A stretch of DNA of 17,483 nt from Zygnema cylindricum. Its lineage: Eukaryota > Streptophyta > Zygnematophyceae > Zygnematales > Zygnemataceae. Shown here one piece after another: positions 8,162 through 16,688 of the stretch (position 1 is the first letter of the stretch; each line of letters begins with the position of its first letter). The stretch lies in the NCBI GenBank assembly GCA_037447655.1, contig JBBHKE010002959.1:126001-143483 (forward strand), given 5' to 3'. Below the pieces are notes generated by a model. That model was not told where the DNA came from, did no database searches, and saw nothing but the letters and a program-made list of their open reading frames with translations. A program made the translations under genes and the position numbers.

Positions 8162-8752
8162 TGAAACTCTGCGTGCTTCATTGCCTACAGAAATCACAAA
8201 TCCAAAAGAAGCTAATCTAGATAGTGCCGACTCTAAGTTGATATAAACCCAAATGATTGACCCCTTGACAATCAAAACCCCATTAAAGCTTCACCCATGT
8301 GAAATAAGACTTTCTGTGTGCTCGGTTCCACCACAGATTGCAAAGGTAGAATATGAGTTTTGGACACATTCACCCACTTTGACTTTCCCTTAAAAATGTA
8401 GCCACCTTGGCAGGCAAAAACTCTGACCGAATACTTCTTTGTGTAGTTTGGACTCCCCTGAGTCCGCAACAAAAAGAGTCACTGAAAATGGTCAAGTAAA
8501 TTGATAGTTATGAATGGTGAAACATGACCTTTTGTACAGGAGCTCTCTTGGAGAGAAGCTGCTTCCAACTAAATTTTCTAAGTCCTACCTCTCTCTAAAA
8601 CTCTATCTACTGACGTACGACACCAATCAAATTACTTTGTCGTAAAGAAAAGTACATGTGCCGGTGTACTTTCTGTACGACCATCGTACGACATGGCCAA
8701 AATGTCTACACATGTCATATCCGGATTTGTTCCCGAAATCTTTGGAGTTGCC
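8162..8752 (-). repeat. 5' LTR of D, truncated by the F insertion
   Basis: About 93 percent identical by eye to 5071-5660 of the 3' LTR. It ends (minus strand) GAGTTTCA at 8162 before the primer-binding site. The upstream (U3) part breaks off at 8752, where F starts with TGTAGAAATT; the rest should lie beyond F. It contains the intact AAAGTACA/TGTACTTT palindrome (8649-8672). Confidence 0.88.
8748..8752. other. Left target-site sequence for the F insertion
   Basis: TTGCC directly precedes the TG start of the F LTR (8753). In the D 3' LTR the same sequence TTGCC (near 5655) continues with ACAATC, showing where the interrupted D LTR should resume. The partner copy lies outside the window. Confidence 0.45.
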
Positions 8753-8989
8753 TGTAGAAATTGATGGTCCTTTTTAAGTATTTTCTAGGTCTAAATAGAA
8801 ATACAGAAAAAAGCGGAGGCAGTCTATCGCTAACTTCTCTCTCCAACTCCCACAGTTGTCGCAGTCACTGAGAAGTTGGAGAGGAAGCTAGAGCCATGGC
8901 TACCTTGGTTATCCAGAGGTTTACGAAAAATAGATTAGTTGATTTATTGAATGGTAGTTTGGTAGTTTATTTACTAAAAAGAATAGTGA

Positions 8990-9065
8990 TGAAACCAGGA
9001 TTTGATCCTAGAACCTGTCGCACGTCAGGAAACCAGGAGCCGGTAACCTTATCCGTTAGGTCTAG
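8990..9065 (-). other. tRNA-like segment in the F LTR, antisense to the element
   Basis: This is the clearest of the tRNA-like segments. The minus strand reads CTAACGGATAAGGTTACCGG (A-box/D-arm-like, as in many tRNA-Arg genes) and about 50 nt later GGATCAAATCC (8998-9008, B-box-like). The T-arm-like stem is CTAGG/CCTGG around a seven-base loop. Box spacing is within the tRNA range. No intact acceptor stem is visible, so this is tRNA-derived rather than a working gene. Confidence 0.5.
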
Positions 9066-9200
9066 AGCTTATGATACATGATATAGGATTTGATATTTAT
9101 TTATACATTATTACGTAGGATATGTCATTTAACGGAACTTCTTCCGGTATACATAGAGTCAATTAGGTAGAAGTACGGATTACGGTACGGATAAGAAACA

Positions 9201-9205
9201 AGTAC
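9201..9205. other. Left target-site duplicate of G
   Basis: AGTAC before G; AGTAA (14778-14782) after G. Four of five bases match, with one later change. Joining the two flanks restores a continuous F LTR, judged by the uninterrupted E1 LTR near 2490-2560. Confidence 0.8.
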
Positions 9206-9944
9206 TGTTGTTGTGAGACAAGTGCTGGTACTGAAGATGAAGAAGATGCAGCAGTAGTCATCGTAGAACAAATCAAGAGAGGAAGCTTCCACAAATCCCG
9301 ATGGCTGAACAAAAATATTGACAGACTATAACTTTCACAAAAATGCTCCAAACGTCCTTAAAATTTGCCACAATGTAGATAACATACAAAAGAACAAACA
9401 CAAAAAAAATTCAATCAATTCCGCTCACAAATCTGTGAGATATGTAGAAATGCAATTACATAAAATTGAGTGTACAGTTTTCATATCATTTGTTCCTAAA
9501 AATCAAATTCACTAAGTCCTACTTTTATACACCGAAACTACACTAAGCTGTACGGAGGCATTCCAGCCGTACATCTAACATTCTATCACAAATATTTACA
9601 CTGAAGTTCAGACAACGTAAAGTGATAATGATCTAGTCACGCCTCGTCACTATTTGTTGGCGGCGGCTGTCAACGGTCCGATTATAGGATTTAGCACCGT
9701 AGAATTGACTTCACGAAGTCCAGTGGTCCTGCCGAATTTCCGTACGTCCACAGAGGACATACTCACGTATTCTCCCAAGTGACGACACGTGTCCCAAGTG
9801 TGAATGAACCGTGAACTCCCAACTTCACTGTCACACTTATTTCGGTAAGTACTAAACCGAACTCAACCAAAAATAGCTTAAGTCCTGAACATCTCTCTCT
9901 CACAGCTGAGGCATAAAGAGGACTAAAGCTTTCTAAAAACAACA
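9206..9944 (-). repeat. 3' LTR of G (739 bp)
   Basis: On the minus strand it begins TGTTGTTTTTAG at 9944 and ends AACAACA at 9206, giving inverted ends TGTTGTT/AACAACA. It is about 98 percent identical to 14038-14777. Like the 5' LTR it carries ATG and the first 18 codons of gag at its end, so here they run straight into F sequence. Confidence 0.93.
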
Positions 9945-9951
9945 CTCCTCT
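9945..9951 (-). other. Purine tract of G
   Basis: The minus strand reads AGAGGAG directly before the LTR start. It is short, but its position between the pol stop (9968-9970) and the LTR is right. Confidence 0.55.
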
Positions 9952-9967
9952 AAAGCTTTAGACTGTG

Positions 9968-11077
9968 TTAGTCACTCAGTCCACATGCCTCTCTACAGAA
10001 CTTCAATTTGGGAGCAGGTAAGGGTTTCGTCATCATATCAGCCACCATTTGCTCATCCGGTAAATAACTCAACTTCAAGACTTTTCCCATCACCTTTTCT
10101 CTTACAAAGTGTAGCTTGATATCAATGTGCTTAATCTTAAAGTGATGACTGGGATTAGATGCAATAGCGATTGCTGCCTGATTATCACACCACACTATCT
10201 GTGGTCCAGATTGCATAAAGAGAAGCTCTTGGAGAAGAGACTTTACCCAAAGTAACTCTTTAACTGCCGAGCTGGCAGCCATGTACTCAGCCTCCATGGT
10301 AGACTGAGCCGTTACCTTCTGAAGTTTGCTGCTCCAGCAGCAAGTTCCACTTCCGATCTTCAAAATGTATCCGGTGGTGGAGCGTCGGCTCGGCATATCT
10401 CCATAGCTCGCATCGCTCCATGTATGAATTTTGACTTCCTCTCCACCGAGAGAGAGTCTAAGATTTTGAGTTCCTGCAAGATAGCGAAGAACTCTCTTTG
10501 CTGCCTCATAGTCTGATTTCCTTCGATTTTGAAGGCTTCGGCTTAAGGCTCCAACCGCTGCTGCGATGTCGGGACGAGTACAATTCATGAAATAAATGAG
10601 GCTTCCGACAATCTGCCTGTAACGAATGGAGGACATAGAATCTCCCTCCCCCGAATCTAAGAAACCATCAACCAAAACACCACCATCCGTTTCCGTGCCT
10701 TCCAATTTCTGTCTGAATTCCATAGGAGTGGCACTCCCCTTTGCGTCCGACATGCCAAACTTTTCTAACATGTTCTTGATTGCTTCCTTTTGAGTTAAAT
10801 AAATAATTTTGTGTTTCCTGTCTCTTTCTACTTGAATTCCTAGAATATACTTAGCCTCACCCAAGTCTTTCATTTCAAACCGGGAATTCAAAGTTGATTT
10901 TATTTTATTAATCTCATTGATAGATTTGCTAATCAGTAGCAAATCATCTACATAAACTGCCACATAAATCACTCCATCATCACCTTGCATTACATAGACT
11001 GAGTGATCTGAACTGATCCTGGTAAAGCCAAGATTGGTTAAAAACTCATCTATTTTTAGGTTCCATTGTCTCGGAGC
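9968..11077 (-). pseudogene. pol: pol of G, 3' part: RT catalytic end and RNase H
   Basis: Continues in the same frame after the TAA at 11078-11080. Counting from the first internal Met (10990), 340 codons are open. The RT motif YVDDLL is at residues 13-18 and GEAKYILGI at about 44-52. RNase H follows with candidate catalytic residues D193 (TWSDASYGD), E233 (STMEAEY), D269 (WCDNQ) and D318 (VADMMTK), all present. This part looks chemically intact. In the live element it was the C-terminus of one polyprotein, cut by the element's own protease. Confidence 0.92.
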
Positions 11078-13328
11078 TTATTTCAGACCATACAGGGACT
11101 TCAACAGTTTACAGACCAGATTTTCTTTCCCTTTTTCTGCATACATCTCTGGCTGCTTCATATAAATTACTTCCTCCAAATCACCATGCAAGAAAGCAGT
11201 TTTAACATCCATCTGATGCAATTCCATATCCTCTATTGCAGCAAGAGATAGCAAAACTGTAACAGTAGGAAAGCGAACTATAGGAGAGAAAGTCTCTTCA
11301 TAGTCAATTCCCTCCTTTTGGCTAAATCCCTTAGCAACCAGTCTAGCTTTATATCTCTCAATTGTATTATCAGGATTCAATTTTAATTTGAATACCCACT
11401 TACAACCGATAGCTTTCCGGTTCGGTGGGAGCTCCACAAGTTCCCAAGTTTGGGCTTCCATAATTGACTTTATCTCCTCATTTGCATCCGAGATCCAGTG
11501 ATCCTTTTCTGGAACAGAAAAAGCTTCATGAATAGTAAGCAGCTCTCGTGTGCTTGCAGAATAAGCACTCTCAACTCGGTCGCCTCGAAGACGGCTGCTT
11601 TGCCTTCTCCCCCCCGGAAAATCTGACGCGGGAACTGTTGGTTCCCTACCTTGCCGCACAGGGCGTGTATTGGGAGGAGCATCAACAAAAGGAGCAGCTC
11701 CACAAGGAGTATTAGACGGCCCAGAGGCATTTGGGAGAGAGGTAGAAGAAGTAGAAGAGGATGGAGTAAAAGGTACCTGCTCAAAAATAATATATTCTTG
11801 TATTTTCTCATTCCTTTCTGTTGCATCCATGCTAAAAACGTCAACATATTGACTTTCTTCTTTATTCTGAATATTCCTAGCTGTTTGAAGGCATCCTCTC
11901 TGAGGATTATAGACTCTATAACCTGTAGATTCATCATCATAGCCTAAAAAGACACCAGGTACATATTTTGGACTAAGCTTCCAATTAGGAAGATTATCCA
12001 AGATAAAACATTTGCTACCAAAAACTCTAAAATGACTGACATTTGGCTTTCTGCCTGTCCACACTTCATGAGGTGTCTTACCCCTAACAGCTCGGGTTTC
12101 CACTCTATTTCTGATGTAGGAAGCACAATGAAAAGCTTCCCCCCAAAACTTTGGATCCACACCTTTATCGGCCATCATAGATCGAGCACATTCAGTCAAA
12201 GTCCGATTAAGTCTCTCGGCAACACCATTTTGTTCCGGTGTGTACGGAGCAGTAAATTCACAAGAGATGCCATTCTCTTTCAAAAAATCAGCAAATTCAT
12301 GAGATACATACTCTCCACCATTATCCATTCGCAAAGCAATAATAGATTTGCCTTGAAGTTTCTCCGCCCAGATTTTGTAGTGCTTAAAGTGAGTGAAGAC
12401 TTCTCCCTTCTCCTTCATGAAGTATAGGCGACTACATCGGGAGTAATCGTCTGTAAAGGTGACAAAGAAGCGGCTGCCACCAAGAGAGGGAACTTTGGAA
12501 GGGCCGAAGACATTAGAGTTAATAATACCAAGGAGATCTGTGGCTCGATGATCAGAAACTTGTGGTAGAGGAAGCTTGTGAAGCTTTCCGAGAGCACAAC
12601 CATCACAAACATGGGACTCTTTTTGACCAAGCTTGACTCCCTCTATCATATTATGGTTTATCATCTTAGTAAGTCTCTCATGATGCACATGACCAAGCCT
12701 TTTATGCCACAAAACATTATCACATAGGACACTGGAGTACGCAAAATCAATTTTATTAGCCAGGTCCATGCGGTACAAAAAGTTTGGGCCTCTAGTTCCT
12801 ATTAGAGCTACTCTTCCATTCTTGCTCACTATTTTCTTGCCATTTTTCTGGAGAACCTCAAAGCCTTTGCTTTCAGCTACAGACGTAGAAAACAAAATTT
12901 TCTTGAACTTTGGAACATACAAGACATCATACAAAGTTCTCTTAACAACCTTTCCATCTATCACACAATCGAGATCTATGTTTCCTTTGGCATTTGATTC
13001 AACAGCATAGCCACAAGCATAAAAGATTTGACGTAAAGGAATAGAAGACATCTCCTTAAACCAAGACTTGTTCTAGCACCTGTGTGAAGAGCTGCCGGAA
13101 TCCATTATCCATCCGAGGTCCTTTTCTCCTTCCACCATGTCGAGTTTGGCGAGAGCAAAGAACTCTTTGTCATAAGTTTTTGGAAAACTGATCACATCAG
13201 GTGTCGTTTCCTCGGTCTTTTTCTTCTCCAATTCCGTATCCTCCGCTGAAAATGCAACAATTTTATTCGGAGGTTTTTGGGAAATGGGAGGTCCGCGGTG
13301 TCTCCATCCTTTCCGAAAGGTACCTGTT
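11078..13328 (-). pseudogene. pol: pol of G, 5' part: protease, integrase, RT N-terminal half
   Basis: The open part 11078-13051 encodes 657 residues; the same frame reaches back to about 13328 with one TAG at 13073-13075. The protease active site DSG is encoded at 13094-13102. Integrase zinc ligands are H116, H121, C149 and C152 (numbered from Met at 13051). Of the DDE triad, D243 (RMDNGG) and E279 (NGVAER) are present with 35 residues between them, but the first Asp is Asn (N180, in NSNVFGP where copia elements have H-x-D-x-x-GP). The tail has GYRV and GGRRQSSRL. RT starts near residue 535 and has QMDVKTAF (D615). It ends at KSLYGLK followed by TAA, where relatives have Gln (CAA to TAA). 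Confidence 0.93.
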
Positions 13329-14093
13329 TTAAGGATCTTTTATATACAAAGGACAAGCTCTGAAGGAGTGACCATCAGTATAGCAATAAACACATTTCTC
13401 AAACTGAGGATTAAACTGATTCCCTTGATATCTATTTTCCCTCCGAAACTGAGCCGTAAATGCTACAGCTGGTTTTCCAAATCCTAAAACTGTCTAAGTA
13501 GCCTCTTCTGCCAAGATAAACTCTATAGCTGTTTGCAAATTCTAAAGAGGTTTAGACAATTTTTTCATTTCATCTGAGGCTCCTTTATATTCATTAGGAA
13601 GCCCCTTTAGGAGAACCATGGCCTGATGATAAGGGGAGAAAGTCCCCCCATAACATGCATTTTGTGACAGTAACATTTGAAACCGATTTGTGTATTCCAC
13701 CATGCTACCACCTGTGTACTTATACTCATAGATTTGACCAGCAATTATAATCTCATTCTGGTCACTAGCTTTAACATAAGAAGATTTCAATGCATCCCAC
13801 AAATCTGATGCCTTTGCAACATTAATGTATGTCATATGCAATTCTTTTGATATCATAAGCTTTACTAAATGCAAAGCCTGGTCATTTTTCTGATCAAAGC
13901 TGGCATCAGATTCTGCCAATGATCCATTTAACACATCAATAAGTTTCACTTGCTTGAAGTAAGACTTAACCAAATCTGCCCAATACAGATATTCACGTCC
14001 ATCAAAGACCAGAATTCGTGAAGGCGGGCCCGTGACCTGTTGTTCTGAGACAAGTGCTGGTACTGAAGATGAAGAAGATGCACCAGTAGTCAT
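13329..14093 (-). pseudogene. gag: gag of element G
   Basis: Start chosen at ATG 14091-14093, inside the 5' LTR, because H has its gag ATG at the same distance (56 nt) from the LTR end and the protein is alike from there on (MTT, Ser run, VSEQQVTGPPSR). The open frame extends upstream to 14183 but that part is LTR without similarity. A UBN2 / Retrotran_gag_2 type domain follows (YWADLV, SKELHMTY, DLWDALK, YEYKYTGGSM, LLKGLPNEYK). Stops: TAG 13542-13544 and TAG 13494-13496. The zinc knuckle CVYCYTDGHSFRAC (CX2CX4HX4C) lies at 13353-13394 in the same frame. TAA at 13329-13331 ends it, and the protease frame is shifted by one base from there. Confidence 0.88.
14023..14037 (-). other. Primer-binding site of G, possible half-tRNA type
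   Basis: The minus strand reads GGTCACGGGCCCGCC right after the LTR end AACAACA. It matches 11 of 15 positions of the initiator tRNA-Met anticodon-arm complement, with GGGCCC intact. H has the identical 15 bases. It encodes V-T-G-P-P inside gag. The four mismatches leave open which tRNA is used. Confidence 0.45.
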
Positions 14094-14777
14094 CGTAGAA
14101 CAAATCAAGAGAGGAAGCTTCCACAAATCCCGATGGCTGAACAAAAAAATTGACAGACTATAACTTTCACAAAAATGCTCCAAACGTCCTGAAAATTTGC
14201 CACAATGTAGATAACATACAAAAGAACAAACACAAAAAAAATTTCAATCAATTCCGCTCACAAATCTGTGAGATATGTAGAAATGCAATTACATAAAACT
14301 GAGTGTACAGTTTTCATATCATTTGTTCCTAAAAACCAAATTCACTAAGTCCTACTTTTATACACCGAAACTACACTAAGCTGTACGAAGGCATTCCAGC
14401 CGTACATCTAACATTCTATCACAAATATTTACACTGAAGTTCAGACAACGTAAAGTGATAATGATCTAGTCACGCCTCGTCACTATTTGTTGGCAGCGGC
14501 TGTCAACGGTCCGATTAGAGGATTTGGCACCGTAGAATTGACTTCACGAAGTCCAGTGGTCCTGCCGAATTTCCGTACGTCCACGGAGGACATACTCACG
14601 CATTCTCCCAAGTGACGACACGTGTCCCAAGTGTGAATGAACCGTGAACTCCCAACTTCACTGTCACACTTATTTCGGTAAGTACTAAACCGAACTCAAC
14701 CAAAAATAGCTTAAGTCCTAAACAGCTCTCTCTCACAGCTAAGGCATAAAGAGGACTAAAGCTTTCTAAAAACAACA
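14038..14777 (-). repeat. 5' LTR of G (740 bp)
   Basis: Minus strand from 14777 (TGTTGTTTTTAG) to 14038 (AACAACA). The last 56 nt contain the gag start codon and 18 complete codons. Near identity to 9206-9944 fixes both ends, and the flanking target duplicates agree. Confidence 0.93.
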
Positions 14778-15404
14778 AGTAATGCGCATTTGTTTATTTA
14801 AACGAAACAAATACCGCGCAAGTATTTATCACGGCTTTGATTGAAATCTGCATTCAATCGGACGGCCAGGAAGAAAGCCGAGATCGCGGAAGAGAATCTC
14901 GACATTTTGTGGTCATCACCACATCGGATGACACGTGGCAAAATTGCGTTGGATCGCGGCATCTCCGGGAATTACGGGACCGAATCCGGATATGACATGT
15001 GTCGACTTTTAGGCCATGTCGTAGAATATCCGTACAAAAAGTACACCAGCAACTGTACTTTTGTGTACGGAAGTGTACTATGATTAGCTCCGTACGTCAG
15101 TAGATAGAGTCAATGAGAGAGATATGACTTAGAAAAATTGGTAGATAGGACCCTCTCTCCCAAAGAGCTTCTGTACAAAAGGTCAACTTTGACCCTCCAT
15201 AACTTACTGCTCAGGGGAGCAAATTCAGAGATCCTTTTTGCTATCGACTCAAGGGCGTCTTGCCTTCACAAGGGTGAAGGTGGTCAGAGTTTTTGTTTGC
15301 CAGGGTGGCAGTTATTCTTGCTGAAATACAAAGGGGTTAGGGTTATCCTAGAGGCTTCTTGGAAGCTGTCCACTCTGAGGACTTATATAGGTCTTAGGAT
15401 TTCA
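14778..15404 (+). repeat. 5' LTR of F, second part (first 5 bp are the G target copy)
   Basis: Continues the E1-like LTR after G. It contains a 9-bp palindrome AAAAGTACA/TGTACTTTT (15037-15045, 15054-15062), the hairpin and TACAAAA region near 15160-15179, and ends GGATTTCA. The stretch 15180-15380 is very close to 2900-3100 of E1. The gag start position reads ATA TAG (15385-15390) instead of ATG plus a sense codon. Confidence 0.88.
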
Positions 15405-16342
15405 GGTTATATGCCCACCCTCTAGGTTACCCATCTTTAATGGAACTGGCTTCATATACTGGGAAAGTATAATGATAGGAGCTCTATGCGAGAAAAGGAT
15501 TTGGGGGATAGTGAGTGGACGAGTGGGGCGTCCATCAAGTCTTGGAGTCTCTCCATGGTTTGGAGGAAGCATGTTCACAAGAAAAGCAGATCCATCCTCA
15601 ACGGAGGAGACAAAGGAAGGAGAGGTGGTGGACAAAGCAACGGAGAAGAAGACAACCTCACCAATAGCAACCGGTTCAGCATTCATGTCACCTATTCTAA
15701 GGAACGAGGAGAATGATACTAATACCTGGGACTTCAACAATATGGCGACAAATCCTCCGCCATCTTACTCAAGAACTTGCATGCCCTCATTCACAAGTAG
15801 AAAGGGCATCCGATCTTTACATGGCTCTCATAGAGATGTACCGAAGTGGTACGATTCAGCAACAACACTTGGCTGATGAGAAAGTTAAGGAGTATGTATA
15901 CAAAGGGGGGAAGATGTTGGATTTTTGCAATGAGCTTGCTACACTATTCATGGAGCTAGAGAGTGCGAGAAAAGTTTTTAGTGAAATAGAAAAGGTTAAC
16001 TGTTTACTAATGAAGTTACTCAATGAGTTTGAGAACATAGTCAACCGTGTGCAGGACTTGCCGGACTCAAGGTGGATATGGAACTCAGTGGTAGGAAAGA
16101 TTCTCGTTCGGGAGAATACAATTGGGATGCGAAGGAGAGGAAAGAGTGGGCAAGCCTTGGGAGCTGGGACCGAGAGGAAGAACAAGATTTTGCGGAGACC
16201 GGTCGAAAATTATGAAGGGAGGGAGCAGAAAAATCAGACCGACGAGTTCGGACCAAAGACTCCCAAAGGTTTATGTCATTTTTGTAAGAAACCGCGGCAC
16301 TATATGGCAGAGTGCACTAAGCTAACCAAGCTTCGGTTATAA
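15385..16342 (+). pseudogene. gag: gag of element F, start codon lost
   Basis: The frame begins at the LTR position where E1 and D have ATG; here it is ATA followed by TAG. It continues through the primer-binding site (QVICPPSRLP, FNGTGF, YWES) and stays open past 15800. A one-base shift near 15745 moves the homology to the next frame, which carries YMALIEMYRSG, EYVYKGGKMLDFCNE and LLMKLLNEFENI and ends with zinc knuckle CHFCKKPRHYMAEC near 16274-16315 (the usual Gly before the His is Arg). TAA at 16340-16342 follows. Gag of D is the closest relative. It cannot be translated as one protein. Confidence 0.82.
15405..15419 (+). other. Primer-binding site of F, half-tRNA (initiator Met) type
   Basis: GGTTATATGCCCACC directly after the LTR end; 12 of 15 positions match the initiator tRNA-Met anticodon-arm complement and 14 of 15 match the D site. 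Confidence 0.55.
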
Positions 16343-16688
16343 GAGGGGCAGGCCGTTGGAACCCCGAGAGGAAAGAAAAAGGCACTTGTGACACAAGTAC
16401 ATGAGGCGTAATTCGAAGACAAGGACGATGAGCTTCTATTGGATGAGGAGTTGGAGGCAAAAACGAGGTCGAAATTCCACGAAAGCAGAAATGTGCTTAC
16501 GGTGGATTGAAAGGTGAAGCAGGCTGAATTATAGATTCAGGTGCCTCCATGCACATGTGTAAGGATAAACACCTGTTCACTAAGATAAGAAAGATTCCCA
16601 CCGTAGAGATAGAGTACGGGGATGGGAGGATAGTCACTACTACTCTTGTAGGATCGGTAGATTTGAAAGTGTTAGTAGAAGGAAAAAC
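16343..16688 (+). pseudogene. gag-protease linker and protease start of F, cut by H
   Basis: Several stops follow the gag end. Protease is recognisable in frame 1 from about 16525: TGA (16525-16527, where relatives have Trp), then I-I-D-S-G-A-S-M-H-M with active-site DSG. Sequence continues to VLVEGKT and is cut at 16688. The frame is the same as that of the lost gag start at 15385, so the ancestral gag and protease shared one frame. The open frame 16549-16773 is a chimera of this protease and the H LTR. Confidence 0.8.
16684..16688. other. Left target-site sequence for the H insertion
   Basis: AAAAC precedes the TGTTGTT end of H. The second copy is outside the window. Confidence 0.4.

Larger units (their letters stand above)
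7168..8181 (-). pseudogene. gag: gag of element D (nucleocapsid with zinc knuckle)
   Basis: Start chosen at ATG 8179-8181, inside the 5' LTR, because E1 and the D 3' LTR keep an ATG at the same distance (20 nt) from the LTR end. The frame crosses the LTR end and the primer-binding site, encoding QVIGPPSRVP and then MFDGTNF. A gag domain of the UBN2 / Retrotran_gag_2 type spans about 7474-7929 (EIWDTL, AYVYKGG, LLIKLPDEYENI). A basic linker with an 11-residue repeat follows, then the zinc knuckle CFFCKEPGHYIEEC (CX2CX4HX4C) near 7175-7218. Stops: TAG 8104-8106, TAA 7981-7983, TAG 7474-7476 and TAG 7351-7353, all in one frame with no frameshift. Gag would form the particle shell and package element RNA. 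Confidence 0.82.
5071..8752 (-). mobile_element. Element D: internally deleted family-B copia element
   Basis: Minus-strand element with 3' LTR (5071-6261), purine tract, a fused gag-RNase-H remnant (6289-8181), primer-binding site (8147-8161) and 5' LTR (8162-8752, cut off by F). Its two LTRs differ by about 40 positions over roughly 590 aligned bases, counted by eye. Protease, integrase and most of RT are missing, so it could move only with enzymes from another copy. It interrupts LTR C and is itself interrupted by F. Confidence 0.88.
8753..9205 (+). repeat. 5' LTR of F, first part
   Basis: Begins TGTAGAAATTGATGGTCC and follows the E1 LTR closely, including GTCGCAGTCACT near 8857 and the GAGCCATGGCTACC block near 8891. 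It stops at AGTAC (9201-9205), the target-site copy of G. The E1 LTR continues uninterrupted at the same place (about 2504). Confidence 0.88.
9206..14777 (-). mobile_element. Element G: full-length family-A Ty1/copia retrotransposon
   Basis: Complete minus-strand element: 5' LTR (14038-14777), primer-binding site, gag, protease, integrase, RT, RNase H, purine tract, 3' LTR (9206-9944), and a 5-bp target duplication. The LTRs differ at about 16 of 740 positions by eye, so it is younger than D. Damage is light: two stops and a frame change in gag, one stop beside the protease site, one stop in RT, and a changed integrase catalytic residue. It inserted in the F LTR. Confidence 0.93.
8753..16688 (+). 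mobile_element. Element F: family-B copia element, split by G and H
   Basis: Its 5' LTR starts at 8753, is interrupted at 9206 by G, resumes after the target duplication at 14783 and ends at 15404. A primer-binding site, gag and the protease start follow, until H interrupts at 16689. The 3' part of F must lie to the right of the window. Without G, the LTR is about 1075 bp, similar to the 1045 bp of E1. Confidence 0.88.

Noticed and set aside
8990-9065. A functional tRNA gene.
   Set aside because: Box-like sequences are present but no closing acceptor stem is visible, and the copies sit at a fixed place in LTRs.
9163-9351. Minus-strand 62-codon frame at the outer end of the G 3' LTR as a gene.
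   Set aside because: It is the LTR-borne gag start (18 codons) running into F LTR sequence; an insertion by-product.
11651-12427. Plus-strand open frames opposite pol of G (for example 11651-11947 and 12032-12427).
   Set aside because: They are antisense shadows of a clearly homologous integrase/RT frame.
13329-13331. Programmed +1 frameshift at CCT-TAA as a defining feature of family A.
   Set aside because: Only one copy is visible, it has other breaks, and family B keeps gag and protease in one frame; listed only as a low-interest check.
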